A stretch of 31,556 nucleotides of DNA from positions 1-31,556 of the forward strand of contig CAJMHI010000020.1 in NCBI GenBank assembly GCA_905213155.1. The letters run 5' to 3'. Positions 1 to 8,039 of the stretch are shown piece after piece. The notes under the pieces are model-generated. The model did not search any database. It saw nothing but the letters and a program-made list of their open reading frames with translations, and was not told where the DNA came from. The translations under genes and the position numbers were made by a program. The number at the start of each line of letters is the position of its first letter. Within the stretch, counting starts at the first letter, position 1. Origin of the DNA: an uncultured Acidaminococcus sp. GTDB taxonomy: Bacteria > Bacillota > Negativicutes > Acidaminococcales > Acidaminococcaceae.

Positions 1-1449
1 GTTAAAATCTATACAGGTAGCGTAATTTCTACCGCTGTTCAATTTGGAGTTGCAATTTACGACAGGATATTTTTCCTGTTCTTTAGGATATCGTTCCTGA
101 TAATCAGTATGGCTCCCCATCAAATGTACCACGATAAGAATGTTCCGTGATTGTTGAAAGTCCACTTGCTGCAGCTTCTCCACTAGTTTTCCATCAAAAT
201 CGGTGGTCCATGTCGTATCTCCTGAATTCCCATTAATCCAGATTTCTTTATCCGCTCCACTGGCAATGGATGCTACCGGTGTATCATATGCACCATACTT
301 CACTTGGTTACTGATCCAATACGTTTTATACCCGGCAGATTTTGCCACTTCCAAGATAGAATACGCATCGACCAAGTTGATGTTGTTATATTGATTTTTG
401 TCCGTCAGTACATATGTGAGTGTAGGGACGGTATGCGTATGATTAGAATAGGCATGGGGAAATAAAATCGTTCCTTTTTGTTTGGCAAATGTCGTCAACC
501 ATGGTGTGGTATCCCGGTTATAGCCAAATGCCTGCATATGATCCCGGTTTTCGGATTCCCCAATCACCAGAACAAAGAGGCCACCTTTTTGTGGTTCCAA
601 ATGAATATCATGTAGTTTTGATAAATTTTGCTGCCGATGGTGCTTTGCTTCCCCATACGCTGCATATTGCACCAGACTTTGCTTTGTCTGCTTAATCAAG
701 GTTCGGGCCATAGTGTTATTCGACTTACAAATCCCCTTGTATTCGCAGATGCCAAACAGTACCAGTAAAATGCAAAGAGAAATAGAATGCCATTGCAATG
801 TACATTCTTTCGTGATGCGTAGCACCCGGTTAAGAAAGAGACTAATAAAAGCAATCAATCCTATAAGGGTGCCGCACCACAATAAAGCATTATGATTCTT
901 TAAATATCCTGCCGCCTCGCCCAAATTGGTTTGAAACAAGGTCAATATAACACTGGTTGTAAGCATGCAACCGCTAACGATATAATACCCAATAATGATA
1001 AGTGGCAATAAAACCGAAAGAGTGAATCCAGCTCCCAGTATAACTCGTATTCCTTTTCGAACAAGTCTGCTTTTGATTTTGTTGTTAAGCAACCAAAACA
1101 CAACCAGTAAAGAAAAAAGCAGGACAGCGAAACAAAACGTATCAGTCAGCTCACTAATACTAACCGGACTATTCGTCTGCAGCTTTAAATAGGCAGGAAG
1201 CAGATAGAGGAATACAAAAATTCCATAGACAGGTAACAATTTCCTATAAAATGCTGTCAGGATCCCGGTACACATAAAGGCCCCTAAGGCGAATCCAAAA
1301 ACATCCTCATATCGGAAATGACTGGCATAAATAGTAGAAGGCAGGCGAGCCAGGAAAAATGCTACCAGAAAAATTGCAAGTGCACTGGCAAAGGATATTC
1401 CATATTTCAAGAAAAACTCTTTGCAGCTAGTTGCATTGGATTTTCTCAT
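1..1449 (-). CDS. Phosphoethanolamine transferase (EptA/sulfatase-fold family), 3' end beyond window
   Basis: The minus-strand frame from the ATG at 1449 stays open for 483 codons to the window edge, so the C-terminus is missing. About the first 235 residues are mostly hydrophobic and form several membrane segments. A periplasmic alkaline-phosphatase-fold domain follows. It carries GESENRDH (metal ligand Glu298), then GYNRDTTPWL, then HTHTVPTL, whose Thr340 aligns in position with the catalytic Thr of EptA (aligned from memory). The family transfers phosphoethanolamine from phosphatidylethanolamine to lipid A or core sugars on the outer face of the inner membrane. An AGGGG ribosome site lies about 7 bases upstream of the ATG, and the gene starts 30 bases after the GT8 gene, so it probably belongs to the LPS operon. 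The acceptor (lipid A, heptose or other) cannot be told from sequence. The metal-binding His/Asp motifs of the C-terminus lie outside the window. Confidence 0.85.
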   Translation of the reverse strand, partial: MRKSNATSCKEFFLKYGISFASALAIFLVAFFLARLPSTIYASHFRYEDVFGFALGAFMCTGILTAFYRKLLPVYGIFVFLYLLPAYLKLQTNSPVSISELTDTFCFAVLLFSLLVVFWLLNNKIKSRLVRKGIRVILGAGFTLSVLLPLIIIGYYIVSGCMLTTSVILTLFQTNLGEAAGYLKNHNALLWCGTLIGLIAFISLFLNRVLRITKECTLQWHSISLCILLVLFGICEYKGICKSNNTMARTLIKQTKQSLVQYAAYGEAKHHRQQNLSKLHDIHLEPQKGGLFVLVIGESENRDHMQAFGYNRDTTPWLTTFAKQKGTILFPHAYSNHTHTVPTLTYVLTDKNQYNNINLVDAYSILEVAKSAGYKTYWISNQVKYGAYDTPVASIASGADKEIWINGNSGDTTWTTDFDGKLVEKLQQVDFQQSRNILIVVHLMGSHTDYQERYPKEQEKYPVVNCNSKLNSGRNYATCIDFN

Positions 1450-1479
1450 GTGTTTCCCCTATCCGTAAACTATCCTATT

Positions 1480-2475
1480 TCAAAGTTTATACCGTAATTT
1501 CAGCCAGGCATACCAGAACATCCCACGGAAGTAATCTGCCAGGCTGTCTTTTTTACGGAATTTTGCCCACATTTTAAAGTCATGGTAGTTTTCAGGTTGT
1601 TTCACAGGTAAGGTGTTGGTTAACGTCTCCCAGGGAGACAGGGCATTGTAGTGCCGCCACTTGGCATCAAAGGGAGATAATACCATTTGCCAGGGTTTCC
1701 GTCGTCCTGTCCAGTGAATGATGACGCCGTCTCCTGTATCATCTTCTCCCCCGCCAAATTCATTGTATATAGGGGGCAGGAATGTGTTGGTGCCATCAAA
1801 GGTCAGGTTCAGTACATCCTGGCTTTGTCCCAAAAAGCGTTCTCTTGGTTCACATTGAAAAGAAAATGCCTTTTCAGTAATATTCTGTTTTTCCCATTCC
1901 GGGATATTGACCAACATCACCCCGTCATTAAAATACTTCCCGTTCTTTAGCTTTAAATACCCGCCCCGGTACGCCGCATCCTTGGGCCGTTCCGATACGG
2001 CTGCCATAGCCTTTCCTTCCATAGGCAGCGCAAACAAAGCGTCCAGTGGACGGATCACTATGGTATCCGCATCCAGGTACAGGAACCTATTTGTAAATTC
2101 TTTTATTACTTTCGGCATATAGATCCGTCCATAGGAAATTCGGGAGAATCGCTGGACTTTAATATGAAAATCCTGAAAAGGTTCCATATGCAGCTGATAC
2201 AGTGTACAGCAACAGTGCCACTGCTGTGCCAATGCTTTAACTTTTTCTTTGTTTTCCTCACTGTATCTGTCCGTAAAAATGTGAAAAGAAAAAGTATGCT
2301 GCAAATTATTCTCCAGAACGGACACCATGGAGGCCCCCATAATGGGGAAAAATGCATCATTTACATTATATCCCACATACCAGGGCGTCGTTTCCCTATC
2401 TTTCCGGAAGTCAAAAACTTCCTGGCGAAGAATAAAATGCTCTCTATTAAAAAAATCCAGCGTTACTGTTATCAT
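1480..2475 (-). CDS. Glycosyltransferase family 8 (LPS core glycosyltransferase, WaaI/WaaJ-like)
   Basis: A 331-residue cytoplasmic, retaining sugar transferase. FLYLDADTIV holds the DxD motif (Asp135-Ala-Asp137) that binds Mn2+ and the nucleotide-sugar. The C-terminal VIIHWTGRRKPWQ is the usual GT8 closing motif. The family adds galactose or glucose to the LPS outer core. I chose the ATG at 2475 because it overlaps the heptosyltransferase stop as ATGA and has a strong AGGAGG about 5 bases upstream. An upstream in-frame ATG at 2574 would add 33 residues lying entirely within the preceding gene. Its position after GT9 and before the phosphoethanolamine transferase fits late core decoration. 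Donor and acceptor sugars are not predictable. Confidence 0.88.
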   Translation of the reverse strand: MITVTLDFFNREHFILRQEVFDFRKDRETTPWYVGYNVNDAFFPIMGASMVSVLENNLQHTFSFHIFTDRYSEENKEKVKALAQQWHCCCTLYQLHMEPFQDFHIKVQRFSRISYGRIYMPKVIKEFTNRFLYLDADTIVIRPLDALFALPMEGKAMAAVSERPKDAAYRGGYLKLKNGKYFNDGVMLVNIPEWEKQNITEKAFSFQCEPRERFLGQSQDVLNLTFDGTNTFLPPIYNEFGGGEDDTGDGVIIHWTGRRKPWQMVLSPFDAKWRHYNALSPWETLTNTLPVKQPENYHDFKMWAKFRKKDSLADYFRGMFWYAWLKLRYKL

Positions 2476-3539
2476 CTTGCCTCCTGCAACAATTTCTTTA
2501 CGGCATCCTGCACCATCTCCAGATGGATCGCATCCACACAATCCATCTTGGGACAGCGGTTTGGCCCGATACAAATATGTTTACCGGAGCAAGGCAAATG
2601 CCCACTGACACATTTTGCATATTTTCCAGGCGCCTTGTAAATCTCCGGTGAATTATAGGAAAACAGTGTCACCACCGGACAGCCGGCAATGGCTCCAATA
2701 TGGGCCGTCCCTGTATCCAGTGTGACCAGAGCATCCATATGCCGCAGCAGGGCTACCAGCTGCATAAACGAGGTTTTTCCTACCAAATCTACCAGATGCG
2801 CCGGGTAGTGTAAGGCACGTTTCATGGCATCTGCCCGCTTCCGGTGGGTAGAAATTCCCGTCAGATACAAAGTGGCACCGTACTGTTCCACCAGCCAGTC
2901 ACACAGCCTGGCAAACTGCTCCGGTGGCCAGTCCTTTGTGCCAGAAGTAGTTTGGATGCAAAGAGCAATATTTTTTCCACCCTGTCCATACTGCGCCAGA
3001 CATTGCACTGCCCATTTTTCTATTTCCGGTGCAAGAGGCTTTAACCGAGGTGCTATAAATTCCGTTTCTGGGTCCTCAAAGTACAACCGCAACATCTGCT
3101 GAAAACTGCTGGCCATAGAATGTTCCCGGTAATGCCAGCATTCTGGGAGCGTGAGGTCTTTTGTATAAAAATATTTTTCCCAGCCAAGCTGCCATCCCAG
3201 TGCTTGTTCCATGCTGAGTCTTTCGGGAATATGGGCAAACCACTTCATCAACGTGACCCGTTCCCGGGGATCTAAGGATATCCCCAGGTCAAATTGTTTT
3301 CTTGCTAACGTCCGGCCCATACGGTATACATCCAGATAGCCGCCTTTACTTTTGTAGGTATAAGGAATCACCTCATCCACACCATCAAAAAGCTTGGCAG
3401 CAAAAGCCAGGTTACCAGAAGCCAAATACGTGATTTTTGCACCTGGACAGTTTTTTTGTAGCACGGGGAATACAGAAGCCGTCATAATCATATCCCCTAA
3501 ATGCATGATACCGTCAACAAGAATATTTTGATACGTCAT
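2472..3539 (-). CDS. Glycosyltransferase family 9, ADP-heptose:LPS heptosyltransferase-like
   Basis: A 355-residue GT9 protein with a GT-B two-domain architecture. The N-terminus MTYQNILVDGIMHLGDMIMT matches the family acceptor-side GD motif. The middle segment CIQTTSGTKDWPPEQFARL corresponds to the usual P.....K.WP.E.FA signature. LVTLDTGTAHIGAIAGCPVVTLF is the conserved C-terminal DTG..H.A...G.P nucleotide-sugar site. These enzymes add heptose (or a related sugar) to inner-core LPS on the cytoplasmic face. A Cys-rich tail (PCSGKHICIGPNRCPKMDC) resembles that of WaaF/RfaF-type family members. Start and stop both overlap neighbours by ATGA, indicating translational coupling; an AAGGA site precedes the ATG. 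Whether it is heptosyltransferase II or a later enzyme is unclear. Confidence 0.9.
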   Translation of the reverse strand: MTYQNILVDGIMHLGDMIMTASVFPVLQKNCPGAKITYLASGNLAFAAKLFDGVDEVIPYTYKSKGGYLDVYRMGRTLARKQFDLGISLDPRERVTLMKWFAHIPERLSMEQALGWQLGWEKYFYTKDLTLPECWHYREHSMASSFQQMLRLYFEDPETEFIAPRLKPLAPEIEKWAVQCLAQYGQGGKNIALCIQTTSGTKDWPPEQFARLCDWLVEQYGATLYLTGISTHRKRADAMKRALHYPAHLVDLVGKTSFMQLVALLRHMDALVTLDTGTAHIGAIAGCPVVTLFSYNSPEIYKAPGKYAKCVSGHLPCSGKHICIGPNRCPKMDCVDAIHLEMVQDAVKKLLQEAR

Positions 3540-4322
3540 ATTTCATCCTTATCATAGTACAATTCCCGTAAATGCCTCTGAACACGCCGGAGTTGTAATT
3601 TTACTTTTCCAACGGGTCCATGCCTTGCAGCCATCTCCTGAAATAAAATCTTCCGATTAACACGCTTTGCCAAAAAATCTATATACTCTACTGGCGTTCC
3701 ATTTTCAATCAGAGATTTCGTAGACAATACCTTATCTAAAAAAACATAATCGAAATTCGTGCAATAGATATCGGCCAGTCCTAATTTATCATAAATCTCC
3801 CATGCATCAATCTCAAACTTTAATGGTGTTTGCGCTTCTAAAATATTAGCTGCGGCTTTTCGATTAATCACATAACCATGGGAAGCCGATGCTCCCAAGG
3901 TGCGCAAAACACTCCGTTTATTTGACAGATTGTAGGCAGATTTTATTTTACTATTCGTCTTATATAAAACCAATACGGCGGGGGTATTTACCCCCCCCCA
4001 TAAATTTTCTGATTTTTGGGATTTCATATATAAAATCAGGCGTAAGTCGCACGTCATCCTCAAACACACATACAGTAGCCTCTTGCGATTTAAGGAATTC
4101 CTTAAATACTTTCAGATGTGACAACGCACAGCCAATCGCTCCTGGTTTTAAACAGGCGCGGGAATCCACTAATTTTTGTTTTATTTCTTCGGATAGGTCT
4201 ATCCCCATTATGGCATCCATAAGATGGGGTTGAATGCCCTGCTGTCTAAAATGTTTAACCACAGCTTCTCTACGTTCTTTTGCTGCAGCAGCACTAATAA
4301 TATAGTGATAGAAGTTATCCAT
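3536..4322 (-). pseudogene. Glycosyltransferase family 25 (LgtB/LpsA-like), out of frame at a G9 tract; likely phase-variable, OFF
   Basis: Two frames together make one GT25 protein. The first, from the ATG at 4322 (GGGGGAG site upstream), carries GAIGCALSHLKVFKEFL and VCVFEDDVRLTPDF (Glu88-Asp89-Asp90 metal site). It runs 120 residues and stops at 3960-3962. The second continues from VNTPAVLVLYKTN through GASASHGYVINRKAAANIL to a stop at 3536. They join exactly at nine consecutive G of the coding strand (3991-3999). Eight or eleven G would give one uninterrupted protein (261 residues with eight); ten G would put TAA directly after the tract. GT25 enzymes add galactose or glucose to lipooligosaccharide, and homopolymer switching of such genes is well known in LPS loci. 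The gene overlaps waaL by 8 bases and the GT9 gene by 4. A sequencing or assembly error in the homopolymer, or true decay, are the alternatives. Confidence 0.85.
3991..3999 (-). repeat. G9 homopolymer (coding strand) in the GT25 gene, candidate phase-variation tract
   Basis: Nine C in a row on the plus strand are nine G in the coding strand. They sit just after Met108 of the GT25 protein, at the point where the reading frame must change for a complete enzyme. Slipped-strand mispairing in G or C runs of about 8-12 is a known switch for LPS glycosyltransferases. Confidence 0.8.
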
Positions 4323-5532
4323 TTCTCCCCCTTTCGGGACAAGAGAGCAACGTAACGGCCCACATCGCATAAAAAATTCTGCCGCTATATTTTGCATAGG
4401 CAGTATTATCAACCATGCCATGAATAAATAGTGCAATCCAGCACCAAAACATGGCCTTTAGATAAATATTGTCTGGATATTGGGAAACTCGTTTCAGTAA
4501 AAAAAATAAGGTAGCAAATGTGAAAATAAGGTATCCAACGCCACCTAGTATACCTGTACAAGAAAAAAAATCAGCAGTATTATTATGGGGAAGCATTAAA
4601 TTAGGTTCCTTGGCTTCGGGCAAAATATACTTTTCCCGATAAACCCGGTTCCACGCTTTAAAGCCAACACCATACACCTTATGGTCTTGCCAGATGGCGT
4701 AGGCAGAGCGTAATAATAAAATTCGTTCCTGATCATACGGTCTGCGATCGTAATACGATATGTTGGAATAAGAAGCTCCACCCGCTGCCATTAAAAGAAG
4801 TAATAAAACTGCTATATATTTTGGAGAAGGCTTTCTCCCCTTTCCTTGCATAAAAAAATAAAAGACGATACAAATGGCGCCTAGAATAAATCCAGTAATT
4901 CCGCCCCGAGATTTTGTGAAGAATAAAAAGAAAGTAGATAGTGCGCTGACAATAAAATATAGACAAAAATAGTACAACTGCGTTTTATGATGTATTTTAT
5001 CTCTCATTTGCCAGGCCTTCAACCATAAGAAAGGAAGCAAAACCTCCCAAATCATCGCAAAATTATTGGGTGAAGCCGTCACGCCGTTAATCCTAGCACC
5101 TGGTGAACTTGTAAGAAGATCCACACAAGCGTATATATTAAGAACAATTGCCCCCGCAAGCATTCCCCACTGAAAATTTTTTTCAAAACTTTTTCCTTGC
5201 TGCAGCGCCAAATAAACAAGCCAAAAGGAAAGAGAAATAGAAACAAATCGTTGAGTCTCTTTTATTGAAGGCGGGTCGCCAGTTAAATATGCAGCCAAGA
5301 GAACGGACCCCATAAAAAGTAAATAGGGCAATAAAAACAACTTTTGCGGCCACTGAATTTTTCTTCTTTTATACCCATAAAAAAATAAAATGGCAACGCC
5401 CACGAGGCCTGCGCTGATACTAACACCTGCGTTCCATTTCGTACTGCACAGAAAAAACAGATACAGATTCGCTGCAAAGGTTAGGAATATCTGCCATCGT
5501 TGCTCTGTTTTATCTACCAAAGTTTGCATCAT
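4315..5532 (-). CDS. O-antigen ligase family membrane protein (Wzy_C; WaaL-like)
   Basis: About 405 residues with ten or more hydrophobic segments. It has the Wzy_C/WaaL features: NGVTASPNNFAMIWEVLLPFLWL, then TKSRGGITGFILGAI (the SRG motif), then a large periplasmic loop containing GVGFKAWNRVYREKYI and LPHNNTADFF. The last part resembles the conserved H.N loop of ligases. Family members transfer undecaprenyl-linked O-antigen onto lipid A-core; polymerases share the fold, so the exact role is inferred from the surrounding core glycosyltransferases. Three in-frame ATGs lie at 5538, 5532 and 5529. The GGAG site (5541-5544) is only 2 bases from the first and 8 from the second, so 5532 is preferred. 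This gene and the following GT25 are visibly more AT-rich than the flanking genes. The 3' end overlaps the GT25 start by 8 bases. Confidence 0.85.
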   Translation of the reverse strand: MMQTLVDKTEQRWQIFLTFAANLYLFFLCSTKWNAGVSISAGLVGVAILFFYGYKRRKIQWPQKLFLLPYLLFMGSVLLAAYLTGDPPSIKETQRFVSISLSFWLVYLALQQGKSFEKNFQWGMLAGAIVLNIYACVDLLTSSPGARINGVTASPNNFAMIWEVLLPFLWLKAWQMRDKIHHKTQLYYFCLYFIVSALSTFFLFFTKSRGGITGFILGAICIVFYFFMQGKGRKPSPKYIAVLLLLLMAAGGASYSNISYYDRRPYDQERILLLRSAYAIWQDHKVYGVGFKAWNRVYREKYILPEAKEPNLMLPHNNTADFFSCTGILGGVGYLIFTFATLFFLLKRVSQYPDNIYLKAMFWCWIALFIHGMVDNTAYAKYSGRIFYAMWAVTLLSCPERGRNG

Positions 5533-5564
5533 CGCCATCGCTCCAACTCTTTACTTTCAGCTAT

Positions 5565-6494
5565 TTATAATATCTTTTCCCATATGCTTGCCCACTGCAT
5601 CCGCAGCTGCTGCCGCAAGATGCTTTTTCCCTGCATTTCTTTGCCCGGCTGGGGCATAGGAACATTGGCAAAAGCAGTTTGCTTCAGATAGTCATAATAG
5701 GGTTGATTAAACATCCCGCTAGGTGGAAATTCCCACGGTTTGTAGCGCCCGGCCCAATGCATAACAGCCGGATTTTTAGCTGCCTCTATGGCAGCCGTAC
5801 GCCACGCAGCATTGCTTAAAATTTTAAGCGGCAGGGTAAAAACGAGTGGAATCACATTCCAGCGCAATGGCAAAAGTTGCCAATTGTGATGAAAGACTTT
5901 ATTCAGGCCGTCCTGGTCATGGTGGCGGAAATTTCCTTTCTCCACGCACGCTATGACTCGCCAGCTGTAGCTCTCCCTCCGCCATGCTGCCATATCCAGC
6001 ACCATCACGCCGGAATTAAAATAAGGTTCCCCCTGCTGCAAACCGATCGTTTCGGCCTTCTGCCGCTGCATCCTGCGGCTGGATAAAATTCCCAGATCCG
6101 GCACAGCCCCTACTGGCTTGCCACTAAGTGGATACTCCCAAAGCTGCTGTACATCGTCCAGCACAACCAGGTCTGTATCGAAATAAATGGCTTTCTGGCA
6201 GTCTACTGGAAGCAGTTCGGGAATCAGGAGCCGCAGGTAGGCTGCTTTACTCACGTGGCCGCTGGTAAAGGCATTAACTTTCCGATTGCCAACCGGAATA
6301 AACGTAATTTTCCCTTTTAAGCCAGTTACCGTTGCAGCGATGGCAACCGCTTTGCTTTCGGTGATATTGTCGCTTAAATAATAAAAATGGACAGACTGGG
6401 TACCTTTGTGATTAACAAGAATAGAGGCACATGTTACGGCCCCATGCTGGGCATACCGATCATCGGAAGCTACTACAATAGAAATTTCCTGCAT
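5565..6494 (-). CDS. Glycosyltransferase family 8
   Basis: A 309-residue GT8 enzyme. The N-terminus EISIVVASDDRYAQHGAVTCASIL is the family nucleotide-sugar start. KAIYFDTDLVVLDD contains the DxD motif (Asp106-Thr-Asp108). PYFNSGVMVLDM and the HHDQDGLNKVF segment follow in the usual order, and VMHWAGRYKPWEF is the C-terminal signature. It is the second GT8 of the cluster and only distantly similar to the one at 1480-2475, so it probably adds a different sugar. An ATG at 6512 is also in frame, but the ATG at 6494 is better spaced from GGCGGGGAA and lies just behind the stop of the GT2 gene (6499), so 6494 is preferred. Donor and acceptor unknown. Confidence 0.87.
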   Translation of the reverse strand: MQEISIVVASDDRYAQHGAVTCASILVNHKGTQSVHFYYLSDNITESKAVAIAATVTGLKGKITFIPVGNRKVNAFTSGHVSKAAYLRLLIPELLPVDCQKAIYFDTDLVVLDDVQQLWEYPLSGKPVGAVPDLGILSSRRMQRQKAETIGLQQGEPYFNSGVMVLDMAAWRRESYSWRVIACVEKGNFRHHDQDGLNKVFHHNWQLLPLRWNVIPLVFTLPLKILSNAAWRTAAIEAAKNPAVMHWAGRYKPWEFPPSGMFNQPYYDYLKQTAFANVPMPQPGKEMQGKSILRQQLRMQWASIWEKIL

Positions 6495-6498
6495 CGTA

Positions 6499-7254
6499 CT
6501 ATTCCCCGCCATTTTTCTTGTATTCAGCTAGTTTCATATATTTGATGGCGGTATACATCCCGTGTTGCAACGTGGCAATAACTCCCATGCTGCCTTCCAA
6601 AATGCCGCCCTGCAAAATATACACCTTAAACATCCCTAGCAGTGCATGTCCCGCCGCCTTCCCAGCTGAGGCTTCTTTACCACTATCTGCGGCCTCTTTC
6701 GCCCAGATAGTGGTATAGTGCCCCGCCTTATTCCACCAGGAAGCATAGGAATCGTACGTATAATGCTGCATCGTTTCTGGCAGATCTATAATGGGGACAC
6801 TGCACTCCGGATGCTCATGCACCTTGCCTACATAGCGAACGCAAGTCCGAGGAAAAAGGCGAGTAACACGATCAGGTCCAAAGGCACCATAATGATATTC
6901 ATGTCCGAAAGCAATATTCACTCGTTTGATGGAATAGCCGTGATCCACAGGCCCGTTTTTGATGTCCTGAATTTTGTTTACCAAGGCGTCCGTCAGTCTC
7001 TCATCTGCATCCAGATACAGTACCCATTCCGCCTGTGTTTGTGTCAGGGCAAAATTCCGCTGGGCAGAAAAGTCATCGTCCCAGGCACGAAAAGCGACTT
7101 TGGCACCGCATTGCTTAGCTAAATACACTGTGTTATCCGTGCTACCGGAATCAATCACCACAACTTCATCTGCGACTTGTTGTGCGTTTTTTATACAATC
7201 CACAATATTTTTTTCTTCATTTTTGGTCAGGATCAAAACAGCCAAACGGTTCAT
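6499..7254 (-). CDS. Glycosyltransferase family 2 (WaaE/KdtX-like LPS glucosyltransferase)
   Basis: A 251-residue inverting GT-A enzyme. LAVLILTKNEEKNI is the GT2 N-terminal strand. VVVIDSGSTDNT follows, then the DDDFSAQRNFAL segment typical of the WaaE/KdtX branch, and WVLYLDADERLTD with the DxD at Asp82-Ala-Asp84. Members of this branch add a beta-linked glucose to core heptose. The ATG at 7254 has GAGG 6 bases upstream; the earlier in-frame ATG at 7266 has no clear site. It is the first glycosyltransferase of the LPS cluster. A 45-base gap separates it from mntA, in which I see no consensus promoter, so it could be read through from upstream. Confidence 0.88.
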   Translation of the reverse strand: MNRLAVLILTKNEEKNIVDCIKNAQQVADEVVVIDSGSTDNTVYLAKQCGAKVAFRAWDDDFSAQRNFALTQTQAEWVLYLDADERLTDALVNKIQDIKNGPVDHGYSIKRVNIAFGHEYHYGAFGPDRVTRLFPRTCVRYVGKVHEHPECSVPIIDLPETMQHYTYDSYASWWNKAGHYTTIWAKEAADSGKEASAGKAAGHALLGMFKVYILQGGILEGSMGVIATLQHGMYTAIKYMKLAEYKKNGGE

Positions 7255-7311
7255 GCCATCCCTCATTACAATAAATCGTGTTCTTATCTAGTTGTATTTT
7301 TTATAAAGCTT

Positions 7312-7605
7312 TCATACTGACACAGCAGGATAAATTTCAATGCCTTCCCGACGTATAGAGTCTAAAAGCTCTTTTTGTACCGGGCCCTGCAAATCCACCA
7401 CATCAAACATCAATAAGGTCGGGATTTTCTCATCAACAGCAAGCGCAAATCGCACCGCATCTCCTCCGGCAACAGCAAGGTCAATGTCACTGCGTTCCCG
7501 ATTGTCACCACGTGCTCGGCTGCCGAATAAAAGTACCCGCTCTATATGGTATTTTTTCGCATACAGTCGAATACCGGATAATACATGGGCCGGTAAATTC
7601 ATCAC
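7312..7605 (-). CDS. mntA: MntA-like minimal nucleotidyltransferase, antitoxin of a HEPN/MNT pair
   Basis: A 97-residue protein with the minimal nucleotidyltransferase motif GSRARGDNRERSDIDLAV, an exact GS-x10-D-x-D pattern. MFDVVDLQG supplies the usual third acidic strand. In studied type VII systems MntA transfers AMP to tyrosines of HepT and so inactivates it. It lies 18 bases after the HepT-like gene, in the order toxin then antitoxin. The start is GTG at 7605 followed at once by ATG at 7602; AGAGG lies 6-9 bases upstream, so either may be used. HI0073 of Haemophilus is a related structural family. Function is inferred from family and pairing. Confidence 0.85.
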   Translation of the reverse strand: MMNLPAHVLSGIRLYAKKYHIERVLLFGSRARGDNRERSDIDLAVAGGDAVRFALAVDEKIPTLLMFDVVDLQGPVQKELLDSIRREGIEIYPAVSV

Positions 7606-7623
7606 TGAACACCTCTGTAGTTT

Positions 7624-8016
7624 TTATTCCATCCAATGCGCCGAGATCTCTTTTTCTAAGGCTTCAAACATTGGCAGAAAGATTTGCTGTGCATCTCGGA
7701 TAATTGCACTTGCAATTGCTTTGTTATAGGCATGCGCAACATGGTTACGAGCATCCAACGCTTTTAGCCACAGATTTTCATCTTTAAGCATTCCTGCTTG
7801 ATAGGCCTGTTTAATAATGGACCGCGGAGACCCTATCTTGTGGTCACTGAACCCACTCTGTTCAAGGAGCTCTTTCATGGCTTTCCAGGATTGTTCAAAA
7901 CAAATCTCAAATAAGGATACCATGCCTGTTTCAGTAATGGTATCATATGGCGGTTCTTTGCCCTGTATCTCTTTTAAGTTTTTTAGTGCTTTAACGAAAT
8001 TATCGACTTTCTTCAT
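7624..8016 (-). CDS. hepT: HepT-like HEPN-domain protein (HI0074 family), toxin of a HEPN/MNT pair
   Basis: A 130-residue helical protein of the nucleotidyltransferase substrate-binding (HI0074) type. ALDARNHVAHAYN holds the complete R-x4-H-x-Y motif of HEPN ribonucleases, in which Arg and His are catalytic and Tyr is the AMPylation target. EICFEQSWKAMKELLE matches the second HEPN helix. AAAGGATTGCTCT upstream of the ATG gives a ribosome site. The gene begins 23 bases after the Na/Pi cotransporter stop and is followed by mntA. In studied pairs HepT cleaves RNA when not modified. Whether this pair acts in stabilisation, phage defence or something else is not visible here. Confidence 0.83.
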   Translation of the reverse strand: MKKVDNFVKALKNLKEIQGKEPPYDTITETGMVSLFEICFEQSWKAMKELLEQSGFSDHKIGSPRSIIKQAYQAGMLKDENLWLKALDARNHVAHAYNKAIASAIIRDAQQIFLPMFEALEKEISAHWME

Positions 8017-8039
8017 AGAGCAATCCTTTTATCCTACTT

